A stretch of 60,000 nt of DNA from contig OX442315.1 of the NCBI GenBank assembly GCA_949358305.1, positions 33,756,427 through 33,816,426 on the forward strand. Direction: 5' to 3'. Positions within the stretch are counted from its first letter, which is position 1; each line of letters starts with the position of its first letter. The DNA comes from Strigamia acuminata. Lineage: Eukaryota; Arthropoda; Chilopoda; Geophilomorpha; Linotaeniidae. The notes below the pieces were generated by a model. The model worked only from the letters and a program-made list of their open reading frames with translations, made no database searches and was not told where the DNA came from. Shown piece after piece: positions 1 to 13,399 of this stretch. A program made the translations under genes and the position numbers.

Positions 1-330
1 CAGCATCGAAATGTTCAATTTTGATCAATTTTGATCAATTTTTCATCAATTTTTGATCAATTTTTGTTTAATTTTAACAAAATATTTATTTTTCCTTCCT
101 ATTTTTTCATTTTTCTTGTGGTTATTCGTCCAAAATGTTCTAAACGAATAAAAATTAAGTTTCGAGGCATTTCAGCAAAGAAATGTTCAATTTTGATCAA
201 TTTTGATCAATTTTTCATCAATTTTTGATCAATTTTTGTTTAATTTTAACAAAATATTTATTTTTTCATTTTTCTTCAAATTTTCATATTTTTCTTGCGG
301 TTATTCGTCCAAAATGTTGCCTGTGTTTTA
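1..330. repeat. AT-rich tandem repeat, two units of about 172-179 nt
   Basis: The block starting GAAATGTTCAATTTTGATC at position 8 recurs at 180. The downstream segment with TTATTCGTCCAAAATGTT recurs at about 121 and 300, so two diverged units lie head to tail with a 7-nt indel. Inside each unit is a shorter repetition of TTTTGATCAA and TTTTTGATCAA. There is no coding potential beyond AT-rich chance frames. The array may continue to the left of the window. Confidence 0.8.
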
Positions 331-1230
331 ACACTCGCGTGTTGCGTGAACTGGAAGCAAATGCATTTGTTTGTGGTTGTTAGCGCGTTTAATGCGTGTA
401 TAACACCTGGCAAATACTAGGGATATGATGTAAAGTACATTAACAGAGGGGGACAGTCGAGATGAGGTTAAAAAAGTGGATGTGTTGGGCTTGACAGGTG
501 GTTTATGCGCGCGTTTGACTGCAAGTGTACACACGAGTCGCGAGCAAATTTCATCTTTAATCTCACTCATCTATAATTTGTGTGCATGCACAATAAGTCA
601 AATTCCCATCCTTCTTGTTCGTTTAAATGAACCTTCCGACTTAATCAACACCTTTGCGTTTACACACGGGAGCCGACGCCGAACGCTCGAAAATCAAGAC
701 GCGCGTCTGTTTCTTTCGTTCCCTTCGCACTTCGCGCTTCCATTTTCGATATTTCTCTTTTTCTCTTCTCAGATTGGAAAAAAAAAATCAAATTTAAAAA
801 TAATAAAAAAAATTAAAAAAAAAAAATATATTTAAAAAAAAAACGAGCGCACAAATTATGATTTGAACCAGTAAAAATAACATAATATTGCAAGATTATC
901 ATCGTTAGGCAATTTTCTCATGCACACAGATTAGTGTGTCAACACAGCTGAGACTTATTTGCATAACCCAAGCGCATTCATCACGCAAGTGCATTATATA
1001 CGTGAAAACACAAAATCCAATACAAATATAAAATGCATAATTTGTGGCTTCGTGAACACTGTACCAATATTTCTATAGTAACCGTCCTTTAAATACGATG
1101 AAATACGACTTTGGTCATTAGATTAAAGTCTTCGTTATTCAATCTGACACTAAGAATTTAATTAGGGAGACTTTCATCCTAGTCTTCTCCATTTTACATT
1201 TCGTGTGCTTTGAATTTCGGTGCGTACTGC
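331..1230. other. non-coding stretch, no gene seen
   Basis: No open frame here resembles a known protein. Around 590-770 the DNA is mixed in composition. It is followed by an A-rich tract (778-845) and plain AT-rich DNA. I see no repeat with a second copy in the window. Confidence 0.5.
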
Positions 1231-1353
1231 GTACAGAGTTTCAGTTTAAGTGTATTTTAAGTTTTAACATGGGTTTAAACAGAAAATGATGTCATTTTTG
1301 CTTTAAAATTGAAGTAAAACACAAAATATTTTAGTTTTTGAATGCCGCTAGTA
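1231..1353 (-). repeat. MITE-like fragment related to the element at 22,739-22,884
   Basis: The stretch from about 1,240 to 1,353 (GTTTAAACAGAAAATGA, then TTGAAGTAAAACACAAAAT, then GTTTTTGAATGCCGCTAGTA) is the reverse complement of most of the element at 22,739-22,884. Only one terminus (the GAATGC..CTAGTA end) is preserved clearly. The other end is diverged or lost. Confidence 0.65.
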
Positions 1354-3780
1354 TTTCTGTCCACATAAACCACTGTCAAAACCTGCAGAAGCAGAAACCA
1401 CACTCAAGTTTGTTTTTCAAGCCATTTACGCATCCTAGTTTTGGTTTTTACACCAAAAAAACCACACAAACACAAAACTTTAAACAAAATTACAGAATCA
1501 GACCGAAAAATCCAAAAAAAGATTTGTTTTTGACACGGATTATGTGTGATTGATACATCCTGAAAGCAAAATCGTGTTAAATGACAAATCTTGCCATAAA
1601 TTGAGTAATGCGTCAGAGCCGTGCACATGACATCTTAAACCGTAAAGGATTAAATGCGACGACTTTATAAAACCAATTCAAACGCCATTCCACATCCAAA
1701 CATTACAAAAAAATAAACAAAACAAAATAAAAACAAAAATTTCCCATTTTCCCTCATTAACAACACACTTCGCTCAACTACATTATGCAACACAAAACTT
1801 TTTTTCCACATCACTCCTACTTATCCAATAACAACTATTAACGATGGGAGTGTCAAAACACCATCCATTCACCACGCCCAACAGATATTTATCAAACGAG
1901 CCTCGAATGAACCAACTATTTGCACACGCCATTTAGCCGCCATATTGGATCATCTCGGACTTCCCTCCTCACTCTCACTACTCGCATTTCCCACTCGTGC
2001 TTGCGTTTTATTCATCTTATACGAGCACAACAGGGTCCTTCCTTCCCATTTGGAGTGCGACCCTTTCCGACAACTCAAGTGGCTCTTATGCCGCTGTTAC
2101 TCGACTGCAAATGGCCGCTGTAAAAACAATTGGCGCCGATGAAGAGCGACGCAGCATCTAGGTGTGCCTGCGCCCCCCGCACCCCCCCAGCCTCGCATCC
2201 ACCCAGACAAAACCCACCTTTGAGTTTGACCGGTTCAAAATGGAGTGAACAAGGGGTTGGAATCAGCTGGTGGTCGTTTTGGAGGACCCACTTAACAATA
2301 CAATGAATGGCACGTGAATGGCTTTGCTGTTTTGCCTTACTCCCCCCTTCGCTCGCGTTTTATTCACGTGTGCTTACCTCCTGCTACTCATTAGTGCGTC
2401 GTCCGAGTGAACAAAATTGCGTTTCCCGCCTCCGCTATTGAGATTTGGGGGTGAAATTATATCAAGTTGCCTATTTAATGTCCTCACTTGCTCCGGTTAC
2501 TAATCACTAGTGTTGAAATATGGAGTTACGAGCCGACAATGGACGAGGGCAATTTTATAACAACAAAACTCAAAATTGCCAAGTTTGTTCCCAGGGTTTG
2601 CTTTCCCACAGTGCATTTGCGGAAATGCTGCGCACAGGGTGAAAGAAATGTGCTGGCAGCTGAAAATGTGGGTTGGGGAAAAAAATTAAAAAGAAATGTC
2701 TAGTGAATTACTGTCCCGACGCCCCAGTAGTGTCTTCCTCCTGAGTAATTACTATTTTAAGCTAATTATCAGCCTGACTGCTAACAGAGGTCATCTAGTG
2801 GAAAGAGCATCTGCTACTGGACAACATCTGCTTCTGCAAAGAGCAGGCTTAGGTTGAGACGTGATTTATAAACGGTAGACATAATCATAGGTGTCGTTTT
2901 GAAATTTTGGATTTCGTGCGATTTTGCGGTTAGTAATTTTGAAATTTTGCTGAGATATGACGAAGCAAAATATTAATTGTATGAATAACAAATAAATGAC
3001 GTTAGTTATGACGGTAAGGCTTAAAATACACCCGATTCGTGTTTTCGCACGATTTGGATTTAACATCGTGCAATCAGGGCGCCAAATGTTTCAAATTGCA
3101 CCTATTTTTCATTTTTTTATTTTTTTATTTTACACAATTTTTGGGGAGGTGAGTTCATATATTTATTTTTAAATATTTATATCATTATAGAATTTAATTG
3201 AATGTACTGAACCCCTGAATTAACGTATTTATTTGTTGGTATACATGACACAGACTAGAAAAACAAATTCTATTCCATTTTTACACAATTTCTATTCATT
3301 TTGTACCTTTTAGGATCACCAAACACAAAGAAAAACATCTATAACACTTAAAACACCACTTTTTCAATGCAGCTAGTGTCTTTTTTTACACGTTTTTTTT
3401 CGTGAATGTTCAGTAAAAACAGAATTGAGCGTATTCAGTTTTTGTTACCGAATTTGTAATATTCGGTACACATCCAATTTTAAAACCGAGTAAAATGTAA
3501 TGATTTCCAACCACTGCTTTGATAAAAATGGACAAAACGATCTTCCACCAAGATAAACGTACATTATATACTACCACACTTGACATAATAATCAATCCCC
3601 AGCATAAATCAAGCAGTCCGTGCCGAAATACTTAAAACCAAACCACAAAACACCGAAAACAATCAATAGCAACCCAACCAACCCAATTATTAATGCGAAC
3701 ATTCAAACTAGAATCCCAAATAAACAAACAATTAAGCACAAGATGGAGCATAACACGGGGTGAAAGACAAGGTTTATTGA
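1354..3780. other. non-coding DNA with a GC-richer island
   Basis: The segment 1,860-2,480 is richer in GC than its surroundings, repeat-free and without a convincing frame. The rest is AT-rich. Another CAATGCAGCTAGTG terminus of the GCATTCAAA family lies at 3,365-3,378. No gene is recognisable. Confidence 0.4.
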
Positions 3781-4340
3781 CTTGACCACTCTTCCACTTC
3801 CAGCAGGCTAGCTAATTAAAGAAGGGGTGGGGGTCACGAAGAGGGGGAAAGCAGAAGGTCATCCTCTCGCTCCGCCAACCAGATGGCAGAGCAAGAGCAC
3901 TAAAGCTGTTTACTATCCGCACGCACGCCGCCTGAAATTCGCATCGCATTCGTTCACCTACTTTTCCCCTTTTTATTACATCGTCAACGTGCCCTCACGT
4001 GCCACTGTGTCTCCTTTCCCTTTGATTGGTAAGGGCAATGAGGCAGACAGACTAAAATTTGCATAGGCAAGTGGCGCATCGCCGCAACAAGGTGATCCTC
4101 TTGAAAAGCATTATGGGCAAAGGAACGGAGCGAAGCGGAAGGGGGTCGGGAGGGGTGAAATGGAGCGGTGCGAGTGGTCCTCCAGGGGCCCTACGAGCAG
4201 TTCGAGACGAGACGTGAGCCCTTGGCCCGAATGGCTCAGGCGGCCCATTAGCACGTTGCGCCTGCGCACTCGGACCCAGGTGGCTATTAGCACTTGTTAA
4301 TTTGTGCGGGCGCCCCATTTTTCCACTGGCTGCTCATCCG
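3781..4340. other. GC-rich non-coding island, candidate regulatory DNA
   Basis: This block is clearly richer in GC than the flanks and is not repeated elsewhere in the window. It holds overlapping short frames on both strands with no recognisable protein. An octamer-like ATTTGCAT lies at 4,058-4,065. It is one of several such islands upstream of the Lhx3/4 gene. A cis-regulatory role is inference only. Confidence 0.3.
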
Positions 4341-4659
4341 ACTACTCGGCGACGGCAGAATGGAGCGCTCAATCCAGCGAGGTCACGCTCAATCGATCGA
4401 GCAAAGACGCCTACAAGTTGAGTTCACGCGAAAACCGGGGGAAGGAGAAGTACACTCACTACCTCAACTAAACACGACCATTCCAAATCAAATTCAATCA
4501 GATTTTACACAGTTTTCTCAAAAACAACAACATTTGTACCAACTAAACCGTATCTCACAAAACACCTTGGCTCTAAAACAATGTTTTTCAGTCGACGATA
4601 CGAGATTCTCGTGTAAAAATCCCGTTGTTGGCCCTCAAAAAAGACCACGACCTTCGGAA

Positions 4660-4830
4660 TAGACGCATGCAATAAAGTGTAGCGTATTTCTTCGATTAAG
4701 AGCCGCCCTCGAATGATTATTTCAAACTCCTGGTTCTTAACCTTAGTAGCAGTCGGTATCCCTTGACTTTTAAAATCGTTGCTCCCACTCATTATCAAAG
4801 GAAAATATTCACTATACGACTGCAATTAAT
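4660..4830. repeat. fragment of the GAGGGCGACTCTTAATCG repeat family
   Basis: CGATTAAGAGCCGCCCTCGAAT at about 4,693 matches in reverse orientation the segment that ends the two larger copies at 8,329-8,566 and 10,428-10,736. The remaining part is diverged. It accounts for the 106-codon minus-strand open frame that crosses it. Confidence 0.5.
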
Positions 4831-4865
4831 AGTTGCCCTCTAATTGAAGGAGCTTATGAGTGGAT

Positions 4866-5310
4866 CCCGGATATTTATGCAAAATAAAATTCGTTTTATG
4901 CGCATAAAATATGCACCAAAAATTCCATTTTATGCAAAATAAAAATAAAAATGTGCAAAATAAAAAAATTCATTCGAGTGAAATCAGGTGTTAAATAACA
5001 ACTTAATGCCATTTCAAAGTGTTCTTGATGTAAATGAATTATAATTAGTAATTACAATTCATTTTTTTCTATTTTTTTATTTTTCTATTTTTTTATTTCT
5101 TAAAACTTTTTCCAGACACTAATTTAGTGACTTCCCCTGGTGTCTGTTTTTGGCAAAAATTGATATGTACATGTCACGTATCGTTAAAAAAAGACACAAA
5201 CCACCGTTTTAACCCGAAAAAATTGCGATTTATGCATTTATTTCTGATTTTCGAAAAATATGCATTTATAGCCAACTTTGGCTTTTAATTGAATAAAAAT
5301 AATTCCGACG
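4866..5310. repeat. CCCGGATATTTATGC repeat, long copy
   Basis: The block begins CCCGGATATTTATGCAAAAT and ends near GCATTTACTGATG. Its beginning and end match the shorter copy at 13,213-13,399, including the internal GCGATTTATGCATTTATTTC. The middle of this copy carries about 230 nt absent from the short copy. It is probably a non-autonomous DNA transposon relic. Confidence 0.65.
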
Positions 5311-8300
5311 CATTTACTGATGTGTTTGTTCGTACAAAAAGTGCTATTTAGTCATGAGAATCTCCTGTTAACAAGCACTGCTTATTCTAGTGTTTTCAAA
5401 CCAACAAGAATTCCCATTTTCCGTAAAACAAATTCTTCGTTCACCTTTAACTTGTTTGTCGTGTGCGAAAATGTTAGCTTAGGCATATTACAGTAATTTT
5501 ATACCAAAATACTATAATTTTTCCTTCCCTACGTAATTTCACCCCCGTAAATGCATTCTCGTTTTCATTCATCAACGCCCCCGACATACGGACGCCTGCG
5601 AGACGCGGCTGACTCATTTGGAAAGGCGCCCCACCCTTTCACCCAGCAAGCCCATTGAAAAGTGCGCCATCAAACCCGTCACACACTTTCCACCGTCGCC
5701 CCTTTTGGCCTTGAGTTTGTGTTTTCTTTTTCCTTTTATCGCAGAAAAATAAATGTGCAGCGTCATTACACTCCATTAAAAGCATTCATTTCGACATCGT
5801 TACCCAATGTTTCTATTCAGCGAACATAATGGGAATTTCCGGTACGTACGCCGCAAACACGTGGCGTAGTGTGTATCTCTCGGCGTAGCGTGCGAACGAG
5901 TCTTTTCCGGTCAATCAATGCATCGTTTCCTCTGATTACACATCCAGTGCATTAGGAAAAGCAAATCGAAGGCGGCCGTATATCTATTTTGTATCAGTGC
6001 AAACTCACCCTTTCACATAATTAATCGCCGGTCCCTTCCTGGATCCAAAAATCAATAAGATCTCTGCGATATTGCTGAAAAAGTCAACAGGTTTCAGTTC
6101 AATTAAACTCTAAATAATTAGAAATGTTCAAAACATTTCGATCGACCTAAGTAATCACATTTTTTTAAAAACTTTTTTACATACAGTGAAATAAAAAGTC
6201 GAAATTAATTTTTATTTTTTTCTTTGGATCAAATCAATCGCCAATTTTGTCGTATAAATTTCATCTTGTTGTTATTACGTTTAATTAGTAGCGAATTTTT
6301 CAAGATAATGACCTGCCGTGCGGGGAAACTAGCTTGCGGGGTGCTTTTACGAGTAGGGCTTCACCTCGATGCTCGTCGACAACAAACACAAAATATCAGC
6401 AAATTAAAATTCGACTTCAAATACTTCGAAGAGAAAATAATTAACTATTTCGATGTCGTTTGTCTTCTCGTGTAACAATGTTCGACCCCGATCTAACTCA
6501 TTTGACAGCCATTTTGAATTTGGCTGTAAAAACCAAAGCCAGGCTGCAAAAACCACTGTATTAATTGCAGTAGGTGCATTCAAAAACTCTAAAACGTATG
6601 CAAAACTCGTTTCGTGTTTGAACGTGACGTCATTCCCAAAGATACAAAAGTGGCCCCACATTGGGCGCCACTTTTGTATCTTTGCTTCCAAATACAAAAT
6701 CACAAGGCCAATATCTATGCCTAAAACCTCATTCTTCTTTCACTTCGCTAACAGAACTGAAAATCCTTTATTATCATTTACCTGACCAACCATTGTTAGG
6801 GGAAAATATGGAAGCTGCATGATGCTTTATACATTGTATTGTTGCCAAAAAATCAACGAATTTATGCTACGCACGTTCTCAGAGATACAAGAAGTAAATC
6901 TTCAATTTAATTTCAATTTCCCAATCGCATTACTTAAACCATTTAGGGTGATTGATTAAACAAAAATCCACCTTTACATCTTAAAACAATTAAACAAACC
7001 GAAATTTTATTTTTTCTTCCTTCCCAATCTAGTTAACAGCACCAACCAAGGTTTCCTAACACTCACTTACTTTTGCATTCCTTCCACTCGCAGCCATTGC
7101 CATTCCCTCTCCTTTCCTTTCCTTTCCCCCATCTCAAACTCAAAATTGCCCATTTTTTGCAGTCAACAGATAAGAGGGCGATGAAAGGACGTAATTACGA
7201 GTCCAAAGAGAAGAGAAATCTTTCAAAGGCGGACGAGCAAAGAGGAAATAGACAATAAACTCCTTTTAAAGCCCATTTGCAGCCCAGTGAGTCGGCGGCA
7301 ATGGACGAAGCACATTAACATGATTAGCCGAGTTCCCATTGGCCGTTGCCAGTGGAAACCGCGGGTCGTTACCAAGACGACCAAAAAGATCTATAAAACC
7401 ACGCAGACCCTTTTTCCATATCGCACACATCTTTTGTTTGCTGAATTTTTATTCCCCCTATTCATTTATTACCGCACATTTCATGCATGATGAACGCGGA
7501 CTAAATAATTACAAAACGACCTCCTTAGGCCTAAAAATAGCGTCTCGAAACGAGCTTTTCATTTATTTGCCGTCGAAAAACGTCACTACGGGGCACGTTC
7601 GAGTGTCAACAGTGTTCAGCCAAGCCCGCGCCTTAATTCTCTATAATTTCATTATTCCGCTTTAAGCGCTATCTGAGGACAATTTGTGCAATTGCATCTC
7701 ATGCTCTTCTAAGCAAGGGGGAGGGAAAAAGGTCGAAAATTCAACCCGGATGTGTTTTATTGGTGAATGTTGTGTGAAAATGTTTTCGCTCTGTGTTATT
7801 GGGTCGTAAAGCCCACTTTTCTTATTTTTTTCTTTTTTTATTCCGCTTCTTTATGTTTCACAGTTTACACAATTCGAGAAAAACAGGCGGCCATTTAGTG
7901 ACAGAAATGTACATTGTACAGATAAAAATGGCAATAACCAGAAGCGTGAAAGGGAGGAGAGATAGAAAAAGAAAAAAAAAAAAAAAAAAAAAAATCCTGT
8001 TCTCCTAATACGATTCGCATCACTACCGTGCGCGCATGCGCAAAGTGCCGTCTGAAATAGTGGCGCATACACACCAAGGGAAAGGATACGGAGTTATATT
8101 AATAATTAATGACTTCTTTGGTGGAAAGCTGACATCAAAAAGATCACATGGGAATCCCCAGGCAAGAGAAACGTAAAGAGGAAAGGAAAAGATGGCACGA
8201 TATCTCTTGGGGAGAAAAGGAAGGAAGGAAGGAAACTCTCCAATTGTAGGACGCTGCCAACTTCTGCAGCCGTATAGGTCGAATTTTTTCTTTTTTCTTT

Positions 8301-8328
8301 TTCTGCTTTTCGCATTAAAATTAGAAAG
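5311..8328. other. non-coding DNA, no gene seen
   Basis: There is a GC-richer island at about 5,540-5,960 with no supported frame. A terminus of the GCATTCAAA MITE family (CAGTAGGTGCATTCAAAA) lies at 6,568-6,585, with a CRE-like TGACGTCA at about 6,625. A second mixed island spans 7,070-7,260. An A homopolymer run lies at about 7,973-7,994. I see no gene. Confidence 0.4.
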
Positions 8329-8566
8329 GCCGCGGCTCTTATTCAAAACTGCCATTTTTGTCAGCAATTACAATTTCGGTTTTTCGTTTCTTACATTTGT
8401 TTAATGTAACTAGCAAAGTCTGAACATCACAAACGAAGCGTACGTTCATCGTTCGTGAGGTTAAATACGGAAACAATATTGTACTTTTGCAAAAATACGG
8501 TATTCTTGGTGTCTCAGCCGCGGCTACTATTCGAGGGCGACTCTTAATCGGTAAAATACGGTATTC
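8329..8566 (+). repeat. GAGGGCGACTCTTAATCG repeat, copy 1
   Basis: The segment GCCGCGGCTCTTATTCAAAA through CGACTCTTAATCGGTAAAAT is repeated almost exactly at 10,428-10,736. Shared inner blocks include GTCAGCAATTACAATTTCGG and TTCATCGTTCGTGAGGTTAA. It has the appearance of a short non-autonomous transposon. Confidence 0.8.
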
Positions 8567-10427
8567 CATTTTGAAATAAAAATGTAAAAAAAAAAAAAAA
8601 AAATTTTTTAAAAAATTTAAATGGCTTTATAAATTTAATTTTAATTTAATTTTTTTATATTATCGGTAATTTTCGATGCTGTTTACATACATTTTATATT
8701 GGATGGTCAAAGATGGAGGGTACCTGGTGGTTGGGTTCTACTAATGCAGTTTCAAGGGCCAATACCCGGTTGTTTGTGATTGAGAATTAGTAATAAGAAT
8801 GGAAAAAAAATAATTAAACTTAAAAAATGGCAGCTGAATTGTCTGCTTTCAATTGCAATGCGCATGCGCACAATATTTAATCGACAAAAACTGTTTACCT
8901 GCAATTCTGAACACGCTTTCTAGTATTACTAAATTTATTTCACTTAAACGGCTTTTAAACAATTTTTTCAACTGGCTGTCTAAAAAAGACAAACATCTTC
9001 ATAGTCATCTTCAACCTCAGATAAGTCGGACAAAGCTTCATTGCCATTGCCATTGCCAGCCATTTGCAAAACAAGCAACAATGACTCACACAGTTTAAGA
9101 GTACGGAAACTTTCTGATGACAATTTCATGAGTACCACAAATTTATCAGACTGAATAATAAGAGGATAAAACATTCCGCTTGAAACGGTGCTGTTGAAAA
9201 ATTAAAACTGTAAAAATATTTAGACTCTGAAAGCTTATGAGTACTAGGCTTTAAATCGGATAAAGCACATTAAACGAGATAAACAATACAATTTTAGCAA
9301 CAAAAAATTAAACTATCGATTACTTTTTTACTATTTCTTAAAACCAAAAACACTAAACTCATTCATTAGTCATTTAAACTCGTTTTAAACGCAAAATTCT
9401 CCAAATAAAATTCTCCATTTAAACCAATTTTTAAAATATAAACAACTTTAAACGACTTTACAAATATGCACATACTTCCCCGAAGAGCATTAATAACCAA
9501 TAAACAACAACACCCAAAAATTCAAACAATAAAACAACCTAATAACGTAATAATCAATGACAATAAATGATCACGAGACAATGATTAGAACTACAAGTCT
9601 AATATATTCATCTAAAAACTAAACCCTCGTTATTTCGCCAAGCATTGCAACCATTCCCTCCCCTGTTTCTCAACTTTAAAGTGAATATATCCAATCTTAA
9701 TGGTGCTCATTTGCAAATGGCAGTGAGAGAGATGGTCCAATCTCAAGATGAAAGTGCGTTTGGGACTGTTCAAGCTGGAGCAAGAAGCTTTCACCAACGA
9801 AAGAAACCCATAACATCGCCTGGGGAATTACTCTCTGTCAGCATGTGCATCATGCAAACACTTTGCAGGCGGGAGAAAGGCACACAAAAGAAATGGATTG
9901 ATATGCTTTTCCTTTTTTCTCCTCCAGCTCTTTCTCCACTTCTTTTCTCTTTTTCTCTACTACCCACTCTTCAAGAGTCCTTTTACTCCACCCACGCGTT
10001 TGCCATTATTCTCTGCAATTGGCATTTCGCTTTACAGATTCGCACCAATGTCTGTGAGCACACAGCTAAAGTGCATTTTGTTTACACTTGATAATAAAAT
10101 ATCCTTCTGACTGTTGCAGCCAAATACGATCGAGAAAAACATGAAGCTTGTCAGTGAGTTTAACTTGCCATTGCAGGTGATGCAGTGCGATAGAAAAACA
10201 ACAAAGATTGATGCATTGAAAAGAGGGAGAAAGCTAATCTATATCAAGTATATGGAAAAAAAACCAGCAGTATTTTTTTGCTCGTTTCAAAAATTAAAAC
10301 AAGCAAAAAATAAGATTAGTTTTAAAGCTGTTTTTGTGTTTTCACGAACTGAGTGAACGCCAAAAACAACCATAAACCGTCATCGAAAACCATTAAAACA
10401 GAAACCACAACCAAAGGGCTTGCGGCT
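8567..10427. other. non-coding DNA, no gene seen
   Basis: The sequence is AT-rich with a poly(A)/poly(T) knot at 8,586-8,620. A fragment of the 'CATGCGCAC' repeat lies at about 8,816-8,900 (related pieces at about 25,430, 26,870 and 44,020). None of the short frames, including the 148-codon one at 9,645-10,091, resembles a known protein. Confidence 0.4.
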
Positions 10428-10736
10428 CTTATTCAAAACTGTTATTTTTGTCAGCAATTACAATTTCGGTTTTTCGTTTGTTACATTTGTTTAATGTAAC
10501 TAACGAAGTCTAAACATCACGAACGAAGCATGGGAATAGTAGAACATAGGAAATATAACAGAAATCAGAGAAATAACAAGGAAAATGAGAATTAAACAAC
10601 AACAAAGCAATATGTTCATCGTTCGTGAGGTTAAATACGGAAACAATACTGCACTTTTGCAAAAATACGGTATTCTTGGTGTCTCAGCCGCGGCTAATAT
10701 TCGAGGGCGACTCTTAATCGGTTAAATACGGTATAA
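10428..10736 (+). repeat. GAGGGCGACTCTTAATCG repeat, copy 2, with an insertion
   Basis: This is the second copy of the element at 8,329-8,566. It is the same from GCGGCTCTTATTCAAAACTG to GGGCGACTCTTAATCGG, but roughly 80 extra nt of A-rich sequence (about 10,531-10,612) interrupt it just before TTCATCGTTCGTGAGG. Confidence 0.8.
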
Positions 10737-11393
10737 TATTTGTACATTAAATAATGCATTTCACAATACGATTAAAAATGGATTTGAAAATCCATTCACA
10801 TTTGACAAAGAGTAGTATTGGGAATGCATTTCATGCATTTTATAAAATGTGTTATTATTTGCAAACCAATAGCACATATTTAAAAATACATTCTGGTAAA
10901 ATGCATTTCAAAATACATTGCAATATAATTCCAATACATTTTTTAACCATGTGGATTTATTTTGATTTTTACAAGCAAATTCATGGTTCCACACAAGCTA
11001 GATCTACAATCAAACTTAACTTTGTTATCTGCAAAATCCAAAAAGCCAATTATCCAAAAACTAAACTGTAAACAGACAAAAAAAATGGAAAAAGTTTCCA
11101 GTTCTCCTGATTTTACACTACAATTAGTATAATGGAAAAATAGTTGAAAAGTTTTGTTTGCCGCATTCACTGTTTCATTGCTTGTTAGAGTAATAAAACT
11201 TCTATACTATACGCCTGTCATATAACCGTCTCAAATGAGAAGTGCTTCCAATCTTCATCACTTGAAAAAATTGGAAATTTAAATGGTTTTGTTCAGTTCT
11301 TTAAACTTTAGAAAAAAACTATCCAACCAAACCACCAAGTGGTCCAAAAATTTAGTAATTAGTTACTGTTTTATTTTGATGTAAACATATCAC
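10737..11393. other. non-coding AT-rich DNA
   Basis: The segment 10,737-10,940 repeats the word ATGCATTT/AAATGCAT many times in degenerate form. Nothing codes convincingly here. Confidence 0.4.
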
Positions 11394-11820
11394 GCGCGTT
11401 CAAGGTTTTTACAGGTTTTACCATTTCTATAAAAGGAATGGCATCAAAAATAGCTAAATACCACCACCAAAGACCACAAAAACTAAAACCACGACTAGAG
11501 TGGTTTTTGGATCAGTTTATACTGGGATTTGGTTTTTACAACCAAATTCAAAATGGCCACCTCAAACGTTAGATCGACGGATCAGACTTTCAAGTGTCAT
11601 AAACACTTTCAAGTGAAGCATCCACCTCCCAAAATGTGAGTAAATGCTAAATTATGTTTAAATAAGGAAGCTACAACCACAATTCGTTCGTTAAATGAAA
11701 GAAAAGGAATTTGTATGCACCATGTACTTGTGAGATCAAGAAACGGGACTAAAAACAAACACATTCACGGTTAGGCCCGTTTTTGCTCATTATTTTGGCC
11801 GTTTTTTATAAACAAAGTGG
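11394..11820 (+). repeat. dispersed repeat R1, copy 1
   Basis: It shares long blocks with 24,313-24,764 (same strand) and 25,691-26,146 (opposite strand). Shared blocks include GGAATGGCAT, AAGTGTCATAAACACTTTCA, ATGTGAGTAAATGCTAAATT and AAGAAACGGGACTAAAAAC. Copies 2 and 3 end in GCATTCAAA-type termini, so this is probably a MITE of about 450 bp. This copy lacks clean ends. Confidence 0.75.
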
Positions 11821-13212
11821 CCACTTTCACTTCCGACGTGAATGTATTGTTTTCAAGGCGCGCTGTGATTAGTTGAGCAAAATAAATGCACTAACTCAAC
11901 CAAAATATGACGTAAACACCGAGGTTATCAACCTAAGACACTTAAGCAGATTTATTTCAACCAATTTGAATTCCACCGCACCCTTATTCCTAAAAAACAT
12001 TTAATCCAAACGAAAATTCAATCCCTTCTGCCTACCCAACAAGAAACACACTAACAAACCTCCATCTTTACTGCCATTATGAAAAGTACAACCTACTTCA
12101 ACATTCCCAGAACTCTCACTGAATTAACAAACTCAAACCTCCACATTTATTTTTTCAAACCAAACCCTTCCTCCCACTTCCCCAACCTTACATGTTGTTC
12201 GTGCTAACGATACCTCGCTTTAAAACATCAAAGTACAACTGCACTCGCCACTCATTCCACTAAAACCCTCCCAAAACCCCAACAAATAAATTCTCCCCTT
12301 CAATTTTTATCTTCGGCCACTACTTCCCCTTAAAATCTTTCTTTCTTTCTTTCCTTCTTTCATCCAAAGGCAGATTTAAAGTCTTATCAAGCCAATTTTG
12401 GCTGATGGCCAAAGTCTGTCAGTTGGGATCAAACGAGGACCTGTGAACAGGCAGGACGCAAGGCTTTAGAGTGTGTCCCAGGCATCCCCAAGGGGGTCCA
12501 TGAAGCACAAGCGCCACCAACCGGCTCAGCGATTTGTCGACTCGGCTCCGTCACCCTCTTGTGGTGATGTAATAGAGCCATGAATTATTCATCAACCGAT
12601 ACAGAATCAATTAAATTAGCGCCCTCCGCCACTTTCTCGTCTGCCTCCAAATACTAAACAAATCTCCACGGACCCGACCCTCACTTTTCCCTCTAAACAT
12701 GTCAATATACTTTTCACCACTCTAATTGGCCTGTATCAAGCTAACAAGATTTAAGATGCTCCATTGCCCGACAAAATGGTGCGTTTCAGGGGTCTAACGC
12801 GCCCCTATCTGTGTTTTTATTTATCTGTTTAAGCCCATCAAACTTCATCGTTTTATTCGATAAAAACCGGTTGTTTGAATTAAAAATTTACGGGCAGAAT
12901 CCGGCAACGTTCGGCCATTCTAATGTCATTACCGATGGCGCTTGGGAGTTGGCAAAATCGTCAACACGGTTAACAATTGAATTTATTGTTTTCGCCCCAT
13001 TAGGAAGCAAAATATTTAGTCATTAATTTTTGGCTTTTTTAGAATATTATCCAGGAAAAATATATGAATGTATTTTTAATTCGGCCCATTTATTCACGAA
13101 TTTCAGAATTATTCGTCGAGCTAATGGTTATGGAAATATAAATTAACATTTGCTAGTTGGATATTGGGATTGACTAAAAATTATTGTAATTCTTGTTTAA
13201 TTATTATTAGAC
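11821..13212. other. non-coding DNA with a GC-richer island
   Basis: The stretch 12,360-12,630 is repeat-free, GC-richer and has no supported frame. It contains a perfect 13-nt palindrome ATGAATTATTCAT at 12,580-12,592, followed by a homeodomain-type AATTAAATTA. I see no gene. A regulatory role for the Lhx3/4 gene is speculative. Confidence 0.35.
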
Positions 13213-13399
13213 CCCGGATATTTATGCAAAATAAAATTCGTTTATGCGAATAAAAGAAAGCCACTTATCGCCATTTTTTCTCGGAAAAATGGCGATTTAT
13301 GCATTTATTTCTGATTTTTGGAAAATATTTATTTATAGCCAATTTCGGCTTTTTATTGAATAAAAATAATTCCTATGCATTCATGCATTTATCCGAGCC
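13213..13399 (+). mobile_element. CCCGGATATTTATGC MITE, short copy
   Basis: This 187-bp element starts CCCGGATATTTATGC and ends GCATTTATCCGAG. The ends are imperfect inverted repeats of each other (CGGATA..TTATGC). It matches both ends of the longer copy at 4,866-5,310, which supports an internally deleted non-autonomous element. Confidence 0.6.

Noticed and set aside
2770-2865. tRNA-like or SINE-like segment (AGTGGAAAGAGCATCTGC .. AGGTTGAGAC)
   Set aside because: The A- and B-box matches are poor, no cloverleaf can be drawn and there is no second copy in the window.
4505-4825. 106-codon minus-strand ORF containing RGRLLIEEIRY
   Set aside because: The recognisable part is a fragment of a dispersed repeat also at 8.3 and 10.4 kb, so it is repeat-derived and not a gene.
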